A stretch of 64,000 bases of DNA from contig NC_092628.1 in assembly GCF_039555335.1 (NCBI RefSeq), positions 38,400,965 to 38,464,964 of the forward strand, given 5' to 3'. The notes under the pieces were generated by a model. It was not told the origin of the DNA, made no database searches, and saw only the letters and a program-made list of their open reading frames with translations. Origin of the DNA: Amphiura filiformis (lineage: Eukaryota > Echinodermata > Ophiuroidea > Amphilepidida > Amphiuridae). Each line of letters starts with the position of its first letter. Position 1 is the first letter of the stretch. The translations under genes were made by a program, and so were the position numbers. Below are positions 45,580 to 57,290 of the stretch, piece by piece.

Positions 45580-45813
45580 TGTGCTGCGATCAAGTAAAAT
45601 CAGTCGGAACTCGGAAATATTGATTTTCAGATATAGCCAAACAAAGGAAATATTTCCTTTTGTTTTCTCTTGTTTTGGAAACTTTTTAATTGCTCATATC
45701 TTTGGAACTGGTTGTTCAGTTTCAATGGGGTTTACTTCAAAATCCAGATTTGTAAATGCTTTTTACTATCCTATAAGAAAATTTATATTTGCGAGTTCCG
45801 ACTGATTTTGCTT
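45580..45813. mobile_element. MITE, TGTGATGCGATCAAGC family, copy 3, right end clipped
   Basis: Same orientation as the copy at 22949 and about 90% similar over the interior. The right TIR stops after ttttgctt. Confidence 0.75.
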
Positions 45814-45814
45814 A

Positions 45815-46730
45815 GTCTCGCGGGAGCATCTGTTCATTTTTCTTTATCAGCCGGTTTTTTTAACTTGCTGGTCACGGCTACCGCGTGACTTTTAAATAAG
45901 CGCAAACCTTCATTGACTTTCATAAGATAATGACGTTTCCTTGCAATCTCGCATTGCCATAAAGCACTTAGTAAATATTTGAGAGCAACTTGTATCTAAA
46001 ACACGGCACTTGTCAAATAATGACAATATTATGTTTTATTCAAGAAGGCCATTTCCTCCATTTCTTAGTTACGCTTCTCATAATACTTCCTTACGTGATT
46101 TCCCATTGCATATGTCACCTTCTAAATTGTAAAGAACTACCTGACAAACTTATTGATTTATGCTTCGTAATTAATCGGCAGACATGAATTTATTTATTAA
46201 GAAATATTTTTATGTTGATATCAAAAAAAAAATATAATAATAATAAATAATAATAATAAAATGCATTTATAAAGCGCATAAAACTAAAAGATTACTATGC
46301 GCTGAACAACTTAATTACACTTAACTTACTTTTAAAAATGCATGAAAGAGCAATATATAAAACAGCAAACAAAATAAACGAGTGTCCAAGTGTCCAAGAA
46401 ATTAACGTTTATTTTAGGGCCATAATCGATTAGTCTCCATCAAACAGGTCAGCAGGTTAGCAGGTCAAAGGAAGTTACAACTATATACTGCCCAAAACTA
46501 TGCGTCAATATAACATGTTTTCTTCAATAAACCCCCCACATTAAATTAATCAAATGTAACATATCGGTCTAGGTGTCATATTTACTCATTTTATTTTAAA
46601 TCTACGGTATTGTGTGAAACTACCATATCTAGTCACCTTCACCCATCTTCACACATACTCTCTGGGCCAAATTTAGCGTATTTTGGTATTCTCACCAATA
46701 AATGAATACCACCGTAGCATAATATCACAT
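45815..46730. other. Intergenic DNA with dispersed-repeat fragments
   Basis: 46215-46300 is an A/T-rich tract followed by tttataaagcgcataaaac, similar in style to 62290. 46560-46700 matches 34240-34400 (gtgaaactaccat, actctctggcc). No gene. Confidence 0.45.
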
Positions 46731-46804
46731 AGGCGGTTAGCTCAGTTGGTTAGAACGTCGTGCTAATAACGCCAATGTCATGGGTTCGAGCCCCATACTG
46801 GCCA
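46731..46804 (+). pseudogene. tRNA-Ile(AAU) copy, acceptor stem damaged
   Basis: 74 nt nearly identical to the good copies at 62077 and 62875 (loop CTAATAA, anticodon AAT), but the acceptor starts AGGCGGT instead of GGCCGGT, losing two pairs. Probably a pseudogene. A long T run (46817-46830) follows. Confidence 0.75.
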
Positions 46805-47329
46805 GTAACGAACGGATTTTTTTTTTTTTTTTAAATTGTCACTTCTGTTTTTCTACTTATTTATGTATTGCAATGAATTTCTGAATGGAGTTACTAAAAT
46901 GAATATAAGGATTAATTATATATTTTCGGCTGCAAACTTCATTATTTTAACTTCAAAGAAAAGTTTTAAGCAAGGAATAAATTTGAAAAAAAAAATCCCC
47001 GCGGCTCAAATTGTCGAACCAGGGAGAGCTTTTTATTCTACATTGAATCCAGACTATACGATCTAATTGACTTGCAACTTGAGATACATGTCACCCAAGC
47101 ATTTGCACATTGCTTTACGCGTGACCTACATTCAGCCAGTAGTTTTACACGTTCACTTTTCTAGGTAACGGTATACTATCCTATGGAGACTTCGGAGAGT
47201 TCCTAAAAACACCAGATTAATTAACGTGTTCTGCTGACCATACTGATATGTAGTTACTGACAGTCCAATACACTAATACCAAGTTATGGTTATATGACTG
47301 ACAAATGAAATAATATGTACGACGTATGT

Positions 47330-47425
47330 CCGAGTGACCAAGTCCAGAAGTTAGGCTTGTGTCGGCAGCGTAGTTTTCATGCCCCGGATGCTCGCGCAAA
47401 AATAAACCATCACAATCTCAGGGCA
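47330..47425 (+). repeat. Direct repeat pair flanking the mariner relic
   Basis: 47350-47420 (ggcttgtgtcggcagcgtag, aaaccatcac) is repeated with divergence at 48318-48385 (ggcttgtgttggtagagtag, gaaccatcat). The two copies stand on either side of the mariner element. Confidence 0.55.
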
Positions 47426-47527
47426 ACTGTGATCAAAAATGGGATTAACCCAAGTAAAGTCACTAATCTGGATTAAAATCTAGAGTAGTCTGACATGAGA
47501 TTTTTCTGGCCTTGGTGAGCATAAGTA

Positions 47528-48080
47528 CGAGGGGGTATCCAAAAGTTTTTGACATCACCAAGAAGCGAAGGAGCTATATCGATGAAATTTTGTCAGTGTA
47601 ATTACTGGTCCTTCTCTACATTATGGTCCAAAAAATGGTCTCATAAGTATGTTTACTTTTTTTACATGTGGCGCTAGATGGGCAGTAGGCGCATAACCTG
47701 TAAAATGGTGAAAATTGAGGCACGCAGCGTGATTAAGTTCCTGCATTTGAAGGGTTAGGCCTACAATGCTCAGAAAATCTATGATGAAATGAAAGCTATC
47801 CGCTACGGTGATGATTGCTCATCATATGGCACTGTTGCTTTTTGTAAAAGGAATTTCCAAACTGGCCACATGTCCCTCACAGATGAGCCAAGAAGTGGAC
47901 GTCCATCACTTTCGGATGATGCGGCCACAGTGAAGAAATTCAAGAAAGTGGAGGATCTTATCATGAAAAGGTTATGCGCCTACTGCCCATAGCGCCACCT
48001 GTAAAGAAAGTAAACATACTTATGAGACCATTTTTGGACCATAATGTACATAAGGACTAGTAATTACACTGACAAAAATA
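47528..48080 (+). mobile_element. Mariner-like deletion derivative with long TIRs
   Basis: Starts TA then CGAGGGGGTATCC. The left 110 bp from gtcagtgtaattactgg to gcgcataacct is repeated inverted at 47970-48080, giving very long inverted ends; the outermost 60 bp of the right end are missing. Between them is only the N-terminal transposase domain. Confidence 0.75.
47705..47995 (+). pseudogene. Mariner transposase N-terminal HTH fragment
   Basis: ATG at 47705 reads MVKIEARSVIKFLHLKG, an in-frame TAG at 47753-47755, then AYNAQKIYDEMKAIRYG..., YGTVAFCKRNFQTGHMSL and TDEPRSGRPS. This is the paired HTH (HTH_48 type) of mariner/SETMAR-like transposases, with its classic TDEPRSGRPS linker. The DDE/D catalytic domain is deleted. 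The stop lies within a TAGGCCTA octamer. Confidence 0.8.
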
Positions 48081-48479
48081 GTTGGGTATGTTGATTATGA
48101 TCATCAGGTGGTGGGTAAGTTGAATCCGGAGTCATAGCAAATACCGACATTTTAATGTAGTGACATTTTTCAAACTGTTAACTTTATTTAGATACGCCCT
48201 TTACATACGATGAGGTTTTTAATTCCACTAACATATATACCAGATTATGAATGACAAAAGAAACGAGCTCAGTCACAACTAGCGTCCATCATGACCAGTT
48301 GACTAGCACCAAATGTAGTTAGGCTTGTGTTGGTAGAGTAGTTTTTCCATGCCCGGGATTCTCGCCCAAAATGAACCATCATTTTTGTCAAGGAAATTGT
48401 AAAGCCAATCTCAGAGCAAACATATGCACCGTGACTCGTGAGCTTCAGCAGCAAACATTAATGGTTCGTATTTAAGATT

Positions 48480-49190
48480 TTAAACTATTCTTAGATTCAC
48501 AAATCGAGGTAGACCAAAATAGAGTTCGTTTCAAATATATCTATCATTAAGCTAACTTAATTTGCGCAACATCCTTAGGCCTAGAGTATAATGAACGTAT
48601 TTCTGAGGCTTTGAGTGTCTAATTTTAGACTCAGTGCTATAATAACGACCTAAATGAAGGTAGCGCCGTACTCGTGGAACTTGGGGCTGGCATTTTAGAT
48701 GAAGATTTTGTTATCACATGGTATTTTCCTGATATTTTGTACTCAGCTCGATCAAAGTAAGACGACAAAATGTAATTCAAGTTCAGTGCCAGGAAAAAAA
48801 GGTTTTTAAGAATGCAAAAAAAGCGCCATAAGCTCCCACAAATTATCTCTCCCGTTCGAGTTTTAACATAGACCATCAAAATCCTGTCAACAGAACTCGT
48901 ATTCAATATCGTCAATGCACCACGTTGATCAATACATGCTCTATACAGGAAATGTGAAAGGTAAAGTAAGTAAGGTAAGGTATGTAACCGTATGTTCACC
49001 CCGCAAACATGCCCAACCGATTCAAAGAAGAACTTTGACATGTTGTTTCCTTTCACGATATGAAGAGAATTAAATTGACGATTGCCTGGAGAGGACTGTC
49101 ACATTATAGTTGTAGCATAGAAACAAGTTTGGCAACAAAAATGAACCTTCCTTGTGGGCTTCTATGCTTCCCAGGGTCTACTTTAACTTA
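48480..49190 (+). repeat. Dispersed copy of repeat unit A
   Basis: Aligns with 1430-2380 of the tandem array (aacttaatttgcgcaacatc, gctttgagtgtctaatttta, gctataataacgacc, gcctggagaggactgtcaca), without the MITEs found there. Shows that unit A is also dispersed. Confidence 0.65.
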
Positions 49191-49750
49191 TTTAATCTAA
49201 CGTTGTAAGCTGTTGTACTGTGTCATGTGACAGATGATATTAATATCCAGGTATGTGTGGTACATATACTATCACATCGGTGTATTTATGTCATATAATT
49301 TGTTTCATGCACACTGATATTCCTTGTTATTTGCAATGTGTGTATTTTATACAAACCTTAAACACTATTATAGTTTTTTTGTATATACTTACATGATAAG
49401 CCACTGAACCAATAATGTTTGGCAGGATATTACAGAACAAATGGGAACTAGCTCTGTTTTCCAAAAATACATTGCATCCCGTAAAAGATTCCGTTACGGA
49501 ATGTACGGTCTCCATCAGATCAGGTCAGTGACTCAGCTGTGCACTTGAACAATAAACAACAGACACGAAAACTTTACAACTACATATCTAATAATTTCTT
49601 TGATACTCTCTTTTACGAATTGTGGCTGAAATTTCAATTCGTCAAAATCTAGACAAGCCCAGTTTTAGTATTGCCGCTGTGTTATATTATTCCTATGCAT
49701 GGTCTGAATAAAGATTTACTATATATCAGGCAATATACCAAATTTGTTAA

Positions 49751-50105
49751 GGGGTGCTACACCCCTGTGGTAAATTTGTGACTATTTTGCATTTTTCTCC
49801 AAAAATAATAAGACACTGGTAACAAAAGTTATGTATATTATTGGGGCAAGGAATTCAATTACTACACTGAAATTTCAGTGACTCAAGACAAGCGGTTCAG
49901 TATATATGATAGAAAATGAGGTACATCGTAGCGGTACCTTATTTCTTATCATAAATATCGAACCGATTGTCTTGGGTCACTGAAATTCCAGTGTAGTAAT
50001 TGAATTCCTTGCCCGTATAATATACATAAATTTTGTTACCAGTGTGTTATTAGTTTTGAGAAAATGCAAAAAATAGACACAAATTTATCGAGGGTGTAGT
50101 ACCCC
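49751..50105. mobile_element. 355-bp TTAA-flanked foldback MITE, copy 1
   Basis: TTAA at 49747-49750 and 50106-50109; arms of about 170 bp starting GGGGTGCTACACCCC, largely self-complementary. Related to 54556-54907. A TTAA target points to piggyBac or Kolobok. Confidence 0.8.
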
Positions 50106-50109
50106 TTAA

Positions 50110-53100
50110 ATCTTTCACATGGAAAAAAAATAGTGTCGCAATTTATATGACTCAGGAGTGCAATGTAGATCTAGAATGTCAAGGCGATGAATTTATAATG
50201 TATGTATGGATTACTTCGGGCGTACAAGGGACTTCAAAATCAAGAGACATTTAATACAGTAAAGTACTTAGAGTAATGATAGAATTGTTATTATATTTCC
50301 AGACTGGATCATGTCTACATAATTCAATGCCAGACAATTAATCTCAGCCAAGTTCAGGGCAACATGAGATACGAAGAATCTGTAAGACATGGTCAAACCC
50401 GGGGTCAAACAAAGACCAGTAATGATATCTTATTAATCAAACTCAAGATCATGTCTACCCAAGTATATTAGAATAAGTACCAGACGACAAAACAGGCTAG
50501 GTTCAAGGCAACATGATAATATGATGACAGCCTTTAAGACATTACATCATGAATTAATTTTGCTTCCAGGAAGCTGGAAAGTAAAGTTGAAGTTATAGTC
50601 TAGTCGCTAGCAACGAGCGATTGGTAATTGATCAATGAACTAAATATCTCTTTTTAAAACCCAATGAACAAACATTGCTCATTGGTCGAACCCTAGTATT
50701 CGAGAGCGACTTGTGTATAAATTTAGCTTATAGATTTGTCTATACATTGAACTATGCACACGATACTTTCAGATTCAGATCGATGTGGATCTGTGATCAG
50801 TGATCTTCTTTGTCCATGGTGGGTTTATACGATATCGCTTGGTGAATAATTACATCTCACATGGGCACTGGCGTACCGTGGTTTTAGTAAGGAAGGGCAC
50901 AGCACGCGGCACGGCATGGCCTGCAAAATTCCCTGTGTAAATCGAATGCAACTTTTAGTGACTATCACTCACTTGTGGACCGCTCTCTTCCGAAGGGCAT
51001 TAAAGTTAAACCACTTGACGGATATTTCTTGTACTTGCTGTCAATCAAGAATAATGTATGGGTTGGGGGATTTCAAGTGGGTGATTATTGATTGGCAAGT
51101 GTCATATTTGGGCATAAGTGCAGTTCACAATTCAATGTGGCGGATGGGTTAAACTTTATCGATTGATTTCGCTGGAGTAATTTCCTGTTAACCAGGTTTA
51201 AGTACTGCAAAGGTCGAATCATACTTGCTCTGCAGCATAACTGCACTATGGGCTGAAAATTATGAGGAACAAAACGTAGGGTTTTAGGTTTGGGTTATAT
51301 AGGGTTAGGGTAGGTATACTGTTAAGATTATCATTCAAGTTATGGTTAGAGTGACTTATAATGCGATAAAAGGTATGGTTAGAGTGTGGGTTGGGACACA
51401 TATCGCTCTCTAAAGATCCATGGGATGGATTAAAATCGAGATTAAGACTAGTGCCAAAAACAAGGATTAGAGATAATATACATGCTACGTACGTTCACAA
51501 CATCGCTTGCTCATCGCTTGCATTTGATGTGGATTATGAAACCAAACTGGGGTGGATTTAAAGGCTTTGTATGGATAGTCCATATGATTGAATTTCTTGG
51601 GTAAGCTATCATAGATCTATAAATTATTACTTGTTGGAACAAGCACGCTCCTTGCATATTATATAGGCACAAACTAAATTATGGCATAGCCATATTACTT
51701 ACCGGATACCTATTTTTAAACGCGCCGCGAGCGGAGTAAGTTATAAATTAGAAAAAGAAAATATCACTGAACTTTCTCTTTATATTTCTAATTTACTAAA
51801 TAATATTCTGTACTTAATTTCCAAGTCATGTTTGTTATTCTTTAAATATGAAATTTAATTATGAATCATATTTTTAGATTTCGTGGTTAGATTTGCAAAT
51901 TAAAGAAAACATATTTTTATTATGTCGGTTATATTTTCCAAGAATCATTTAAACTCCCGTGAACGGGTATTTCATTTTAAGTCTCCGCAATATTTTGCAG
52001 TAATCACGGTAATGGAATTCAGAGTAGTGCCGAAGGATTTACAATCTTAGAGGAGGATGGTTCAAGCAACAGCCGCATCTCATATTTAGCTCCATCAAAA
52101 TTTTTCTTATTCATCCGCTGATATTTTAGGGTTAAGATATGTCTTGTTTTGATTTTTAAGTAAACGTGGGTAAAGTGACTTTCAAGTACTGGTATAAACC
52201 TCCATAAGCGTTGTTGATGCCAAGGAAATCAAATTACATGAAAAACTATATTACATTATTAACAGTGGTGTAGGGGCAAGAGGTAGGAACTTCCCTCCCC
52301 ATGATAGGTCTTGTCCTCTTTAGGCCCTTTTTTGTACTTTTAGCTACTACACTTTTCATCAACGTTTCCCCCTTGAAAATTGCCTTACCCCATGCCCCCC
52401 CCCCCCCCCCGCCCTCTTCCCTCCCCTCTGAAGTGGTCCTGGCTAATGTCACGCCACTTCTCTGTAGGTTTTTGAACGTTCTTTTGTACGTTTCAAAATC
52501 TCTTCTGTTTTGTTTCAGAAGCAAGAATGGTTATTGAATGTACTTCCGTATAATATATTGCTGAACTACTCAGATATACCAAGACCAGGTACATACTATA
52601 CAGAAGGCAGACAACAAAAAAGAAAAACAAAACGCTTTAACCGGTATATGATTGAAATGTTTCCAAAACATGGATGATATCAATATTGCACTTCGTGTGG
52701 GCCCTATACATGTATTTTTCCTGCTGATTCGAAAAGGCGTTACGTCTTGACACTTTGTGTCAAATTTAAGTCCCGATATTCCGTTCAGTTAAAACATACA
52801 TCAGGTACAACAAGAAACGGGAAAGCCCCATATCACTTATATGTATTCTCCATGCAATTCACGACCTCACTACTAGCTCACAGCTCACCTAGCAATAAAC
52901 GACTTCAAGAGAACGTGACTCTGTATCTATGCATCAATGAACTAAAATCATTAATTATTTAACAATGACGTCAGAAACTTAACTAAGTGAACACGCTCAG
53001 TTTTAACAATTAAAATACATGTTTTTTCTCTTAACAAGTTCTGCAAACTTGATTAGCCAATATTTAGATTATGTGAATTAAAACAAGCAATTGCTTGTTT

Positions 53101-53577
53101 TAATGAGATTTATGCGATCAAGATCAATATACCTTCTTTTAAAAGTCATGTTACTTGCATTTATAAGGATACTGTATCTTGTTTAATTGATCATTATGAG
53201 TTTAGACTTCACATTGTAACTTACGCAAAAGACATTTTTCTCAACCCAAAGTCAATATGAAGAAAAAAATTAAGCATTACAATATTGCACCATTAAAAAG
53301 CTTGGGTTTCTTTTTAGAAAATGAGCTATGCGATATGCGATTTTTTTACAGTCAAGGCACAATGCTTATGTCCTTTTAGATATTTAAAAACAGAAACAAA
53401 GTAAAATACATATACACAATGAATGCTTTTGTTTGTATCCTTCACAATCATGGCGAAATATGTAGAAAAAACAACCAAACTGCAGAAAAAGACACAAAAT
53501 AACAACAACAACAATTGAACATATGGAGGAGGAGAATTTTACTGCCAACGCGTAGCGTTAAGCGCTAATTGGAGTTC
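50110..53577. other. Long gene-free stretch
   Basis: 3.5 kb without a supported gene. Contains a short ttagggttaggg-like patch near 51295-51315, poly-C at 52397-52412, and AT-rich unique-looking DNA. The glycine-rich frame at 52246-52524 minus comes from the poly-C tract. Confidence 0.45.
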
Positions 53578-53872
53578 ATATCGAGGGCTTAGAGCCAGAA
53601 GCAGCTATGTCCATTTGTTTTCTCAATTACATATTACTCATTTCGGCAACAAATGTACGGTTAATTATGCCCTCCATAATAAATGCAAGTGACTTTGGGG
53701 TATATGCATGGACACTTGAACAGTTAGACGCAAGTGACCATGCATATACCCCAAAGTCACTTACATTGTCTTATGGAGGGCAGAATTAACCGTCCATTTG
53801 GTACCGAAATGAGTAACATGTAATTGAGAAAACAAATGGACATAGCTGCTTCTGGCTCTAAGCCCTCGATAT
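53578..53872. repeat. 295-bp near-perfect palindrome
   Basis: Arms 53578-53711 and 53738-53872 are almost exact inverses (ATATCGAGGGCTTAGAGCCA at the outer end, gtatatgcatgg at the centre) around a loop of about 26 bp. Foldback MITE or a recent inverted duplication. Confidence 0.85.
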
Positions 53873-54555
53873 AGTGATGCGCGCGGGTGTCTGAAAACAG
53901 ACTTTCTTTCTCTCTTTTTTGGCCTTATTTTCTTCTATATTCTTCTATATATAAAATCTCTGTAAGTGCATCGTTTCCGCTGTTTTCTGTGTGTAAAACA
54001 ACACGAGCATTATAAAAAAAGTAACAAAAGTTAGAATATCGCTAGCAGGCGAGTGACCTTCCTTGTCTCGTACAAGACAGTGACGTTTCCTTGCCATGCT
54101 TACTATCTCGACTTTACTTGCCTAAAGCATTGAAAAGCACTTAGTAAGATATTTGAGTACATCTTAAAACACTGACAATGTCAAATAACAGCATTATACA
54201 TAGTACATGTTTTAATCAAAAAGGTTATTATGCCATTTCTTACCAGAGCCGCAACATTCCATCACGCCAACAATCAACATATTTTTACCTTTTGTTGCCG
54301 CTTGTCAAAGACTTCATTACGTGCTTTTCCGTTGCATATGTCACGTTCGAAATTTCAAAGAACTGATTGACCAGCTTCTGCATAAGTAATCTTCATGCAT
54401 GAATATATTCATTAAAATACATTTTCATGTTGAGATCAAAAGTGACCAAAAAATTCACAATCAGATGTTCTTTTAATTTATGGAGATGATTGAGCCCGTC
54501 TTCAGCAGGTCGGTGGTTAAGGAAGTTTATAACTCCGCGCTACGCTCTGCGTTAA

Positions 54556-54907
54556 GGGGGTACTACACCCCTGGCCAATTTTGAGGCTATTTTTGCATTT
54601 TTTTCAAAAATTATAGCGCATTGGTGACAAGTAAGATATGTATATTATAGGGGCAAGGACTACAACTACTGCACTGACAATTCAGCAACTCAAGGCAAGT
54701 AGTTATCGATTTATTGATCAAATATTGGTTTTCCCTCGTTTTTGACTGTAACTCCACAACTGTTGTTGGTGTTGAAATAAAATTACCAGTGCAGTGGTTG
54801 TAGTCCTTGCCCCTATAATATACATCTCTTACTTGTTACCAACGGGCTGTAATTTTTGAGAAAAATGCAAAAATGAGCACAAAATTGGGCAGGGGTGTAG
54901 TACCCCC
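54556..54907. mobile_element. 352-bp TTAA-flanked foldback MITE, copy 2
   Basis: TTAA at 54552-54555 and 54908-54911; ends GGGGGTACTACACCCCTG. Outer 120 bp of each arm align with the copy at 49751; the centre differs. Confidence 0.8.
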
Positions 54908-54911
54908 TTAA

Positions 54912-56840
54912 TACAGCATTTTTCCTTGAATAAATTCCACGCAAATAAATCAATCAAAAATTATTATTTGACATGTTTGATGTTGGTCTTTATTTCAAAT
55001 TACTCATTTTAGCAGCAGTGGGAGGAACTGTCATAACTATTCTATTCATCTTCACCCATTATATATTTTCGTATTTTTTCCGTTTGTATCATCTTCTCTG
55101 TTTTCTCGGCAGGAGGATTCGTCTATATCAAAGTGCTTTTTGTTGTTGTTTGTTTGTTGTTTTGTGTTGTATTTTCAATTTGATTATTATTTTGAATGAA
55201 TACCATTGGAGGTATTCGATGTAATTATGGGTTATTCATCTTTAGTTTTGCTGTTTTGATATTTTGTTGTAATATGTGGGTGTGTATGTGTGTATGGATG
55301 TATCAATTTATTTTGTATGAGCACTCATGAATGAAATTTTCTCCTGTGGATCAAATAAAGTATTACTTGACTTGATTTGTGGTATGGCCGGTTAATTCAA
55401 TTGGTTACTTATTTATTCATCTTTTTCATTTTGTGTTGTATTTTCTGTTTGTTTATCTATTTGAGTGAATTTCAGTTGGTTAATGTCATGCCTTGGTGTT
55501 TTTAAGCCATGACGGGCTGGGTGCCAAGTTTTATTTTTATGGGAGTCTCCACAAACCGTCAAGGCTTAAAAAAAACACATACAAGCTGCAAGCCTTACAG
55601 TGCTGGGGCAGTCGACTTCCATAGCAAAGACTTGCAACTAATGGAGTTATACCCTTCAATCTTGCTATCATCATGCCCTGATAAAAAAAAGTAAATGCAC
55701 AAATAATTGGAAAAAAGACAATGTGTGCTTTATATGAACAAAATGAGTCATTTATGATTATCATTATCCTTTTAGATTTCATTGCAACAAACTCAGTTGG
55801 TTAGAGCGTCGTGCTAATAACGCCAATGTCATGAGCCAGATGAGAAATAAACATTTTGTGTATTTTTATTTTTCATTATATCGCGCGGCATGAAATGCCG
55901 CACTGACATAGTTAAGCAGGCGAATTTGCTGCTTCTTCTTCTGATTCTTTCGTCAAATCATCTTTTAAAATGCTAATAGTGCCAGACGCTTGCATCAACC
56001 TAGACCTAACTCGGTCCCAAGAAGCACTGACCCAAGCTCCTGCTAACTTTTGTACACAGTTAGGGGTCATAGGGGTTATTGGAGGTCATTGTGTGAGAAA
56101 AATTTAAATGCTACTAGTTCCAGGCGCTTGGTCTAGGGAACACGCGCTATTAATAGCGTATGGTAGCGCCGAGAGTTATATTAGATATTATTATGATAAT
56201 ACCATTCTGTGCGATCAACAAATCGATTACAAATCAATGAAAGATAATAGAACAGCACGACAGTTCAGGGTGGTACGTCTTTGAATAGTTTTCATGATAT
56301 TAATGTGATTTTTGCGCTTAACAAAACAAATGGGAAACAGATATCAATAATAGGTAAACAAGACAATGAAACTTGAGTGGCCTCTCAACATGCTCTTTTC
56401 TGATATCACCTCATTCAAAATCAGTGAGCAATCTGACTAGTGAAATCTAGTGGTTTTCAATATACAATCAGTGCAGATATATTGGCACATCGCAGTCACA
56501 CCGACAAAATGAAGTTCGCAATATTAGTGTGTTTCAATTCAATGCTTTATTATTTGTGGTTCACAAAATACCATCCATTACACCGAAGAGACGGGATAGT
56601 GTTAGTAAGTTTGTGAAAGAGGCAGTGGAATGCGATTCACCCGATACAAACAAACTTTCATTTTTTCAAACCTTTCCATTGGAGATGGACGCAAAATTGT
56701 TAATTTTTGTGCAACACCTAACGGATGCAAAGCGGCCTGGAATATCATTTCTAAAGATCATCTGTATGTTCTGAACATAGATTACAACGAGGTTCTGGAT
56801 TCAAAACATCGCTCACATGGTATCATGTCCATAATGGCCA
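54912..56840. other. Intergenic DNA with tRNA-Ile fragments
   Basis: Two clipped tRNA-Ile pieces: 55386-55407 (GGCCGGTTAATTCAATTGGT, 5' part) and 55792-55834 (D arm through anticodon arm, T arm lost). Both are followed by the same ttttgtgtatttttattttt-type flank as the intact array. No gene otherwise. Confidence 0.6.
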
Positions 56841-56844
56841 CTAG

Positions 56845-57290
56845 TGGAAAACTAGTATTACCAAACTCATCAGAGACTCAAACTGGGACACATTCAGAGA
56901 CAGAAGAACCGCCAATAGAATGTGTATTCTCCACAAAGCCAGACAGGGCCTCCTGGCCTTGCCGGTGGAACACCTACTTAAACCTAGCCTTCGTCAATCT
57001 CGGCACTCTCATCCAGACTCCTATCATATCATCACCTGTGCCAAGGACTGCTACAAATACTCATACTTTCCCAAAACGGTAATAGACTGGAATCACCTAC
57101 CCCATTCAATTATTCAAATACAAGACTCAACCAGCTTCAAAGCAGCTGTGCAAGCACACCTAAAGCAAGACTAACACAGAGCAGCAAGCATCTTTTCATG
57201 CGCACACCAATTCCTGTTCGTATTATTCCACTTGGAGCGTTGTACAGTATTTACACAGATACAGATACAGATACAGATACAGATAATTTT
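56845..57290 (+). mobile_element. LINE 3' end with (ACAGAT)n tail
   Basis: Reads the C-terminus of a Jockey/CR1-group RT: SITKLIRDSNWDTFRDRRTA, NRMCILHKARQGLL, then YKYSYFPKTVIDWNHLPHSI and a stop at 57172-57174. The 3' UTR ends in five cagata repeats (57257-57283). A different family from the LINE at 41690. Strongly 5'-truncated. Confidence 0.75.

Noticed and set aside
51290-51320. Interstitial telomere-like TTAGGG patch
   Set aside because: Only about two adjacent units, within chance for this base composition.
52246-52524. Gly-rich frame on the minus strand
   Set aside because: Arises from a poly-C tract; no homologue or splice context recognised.
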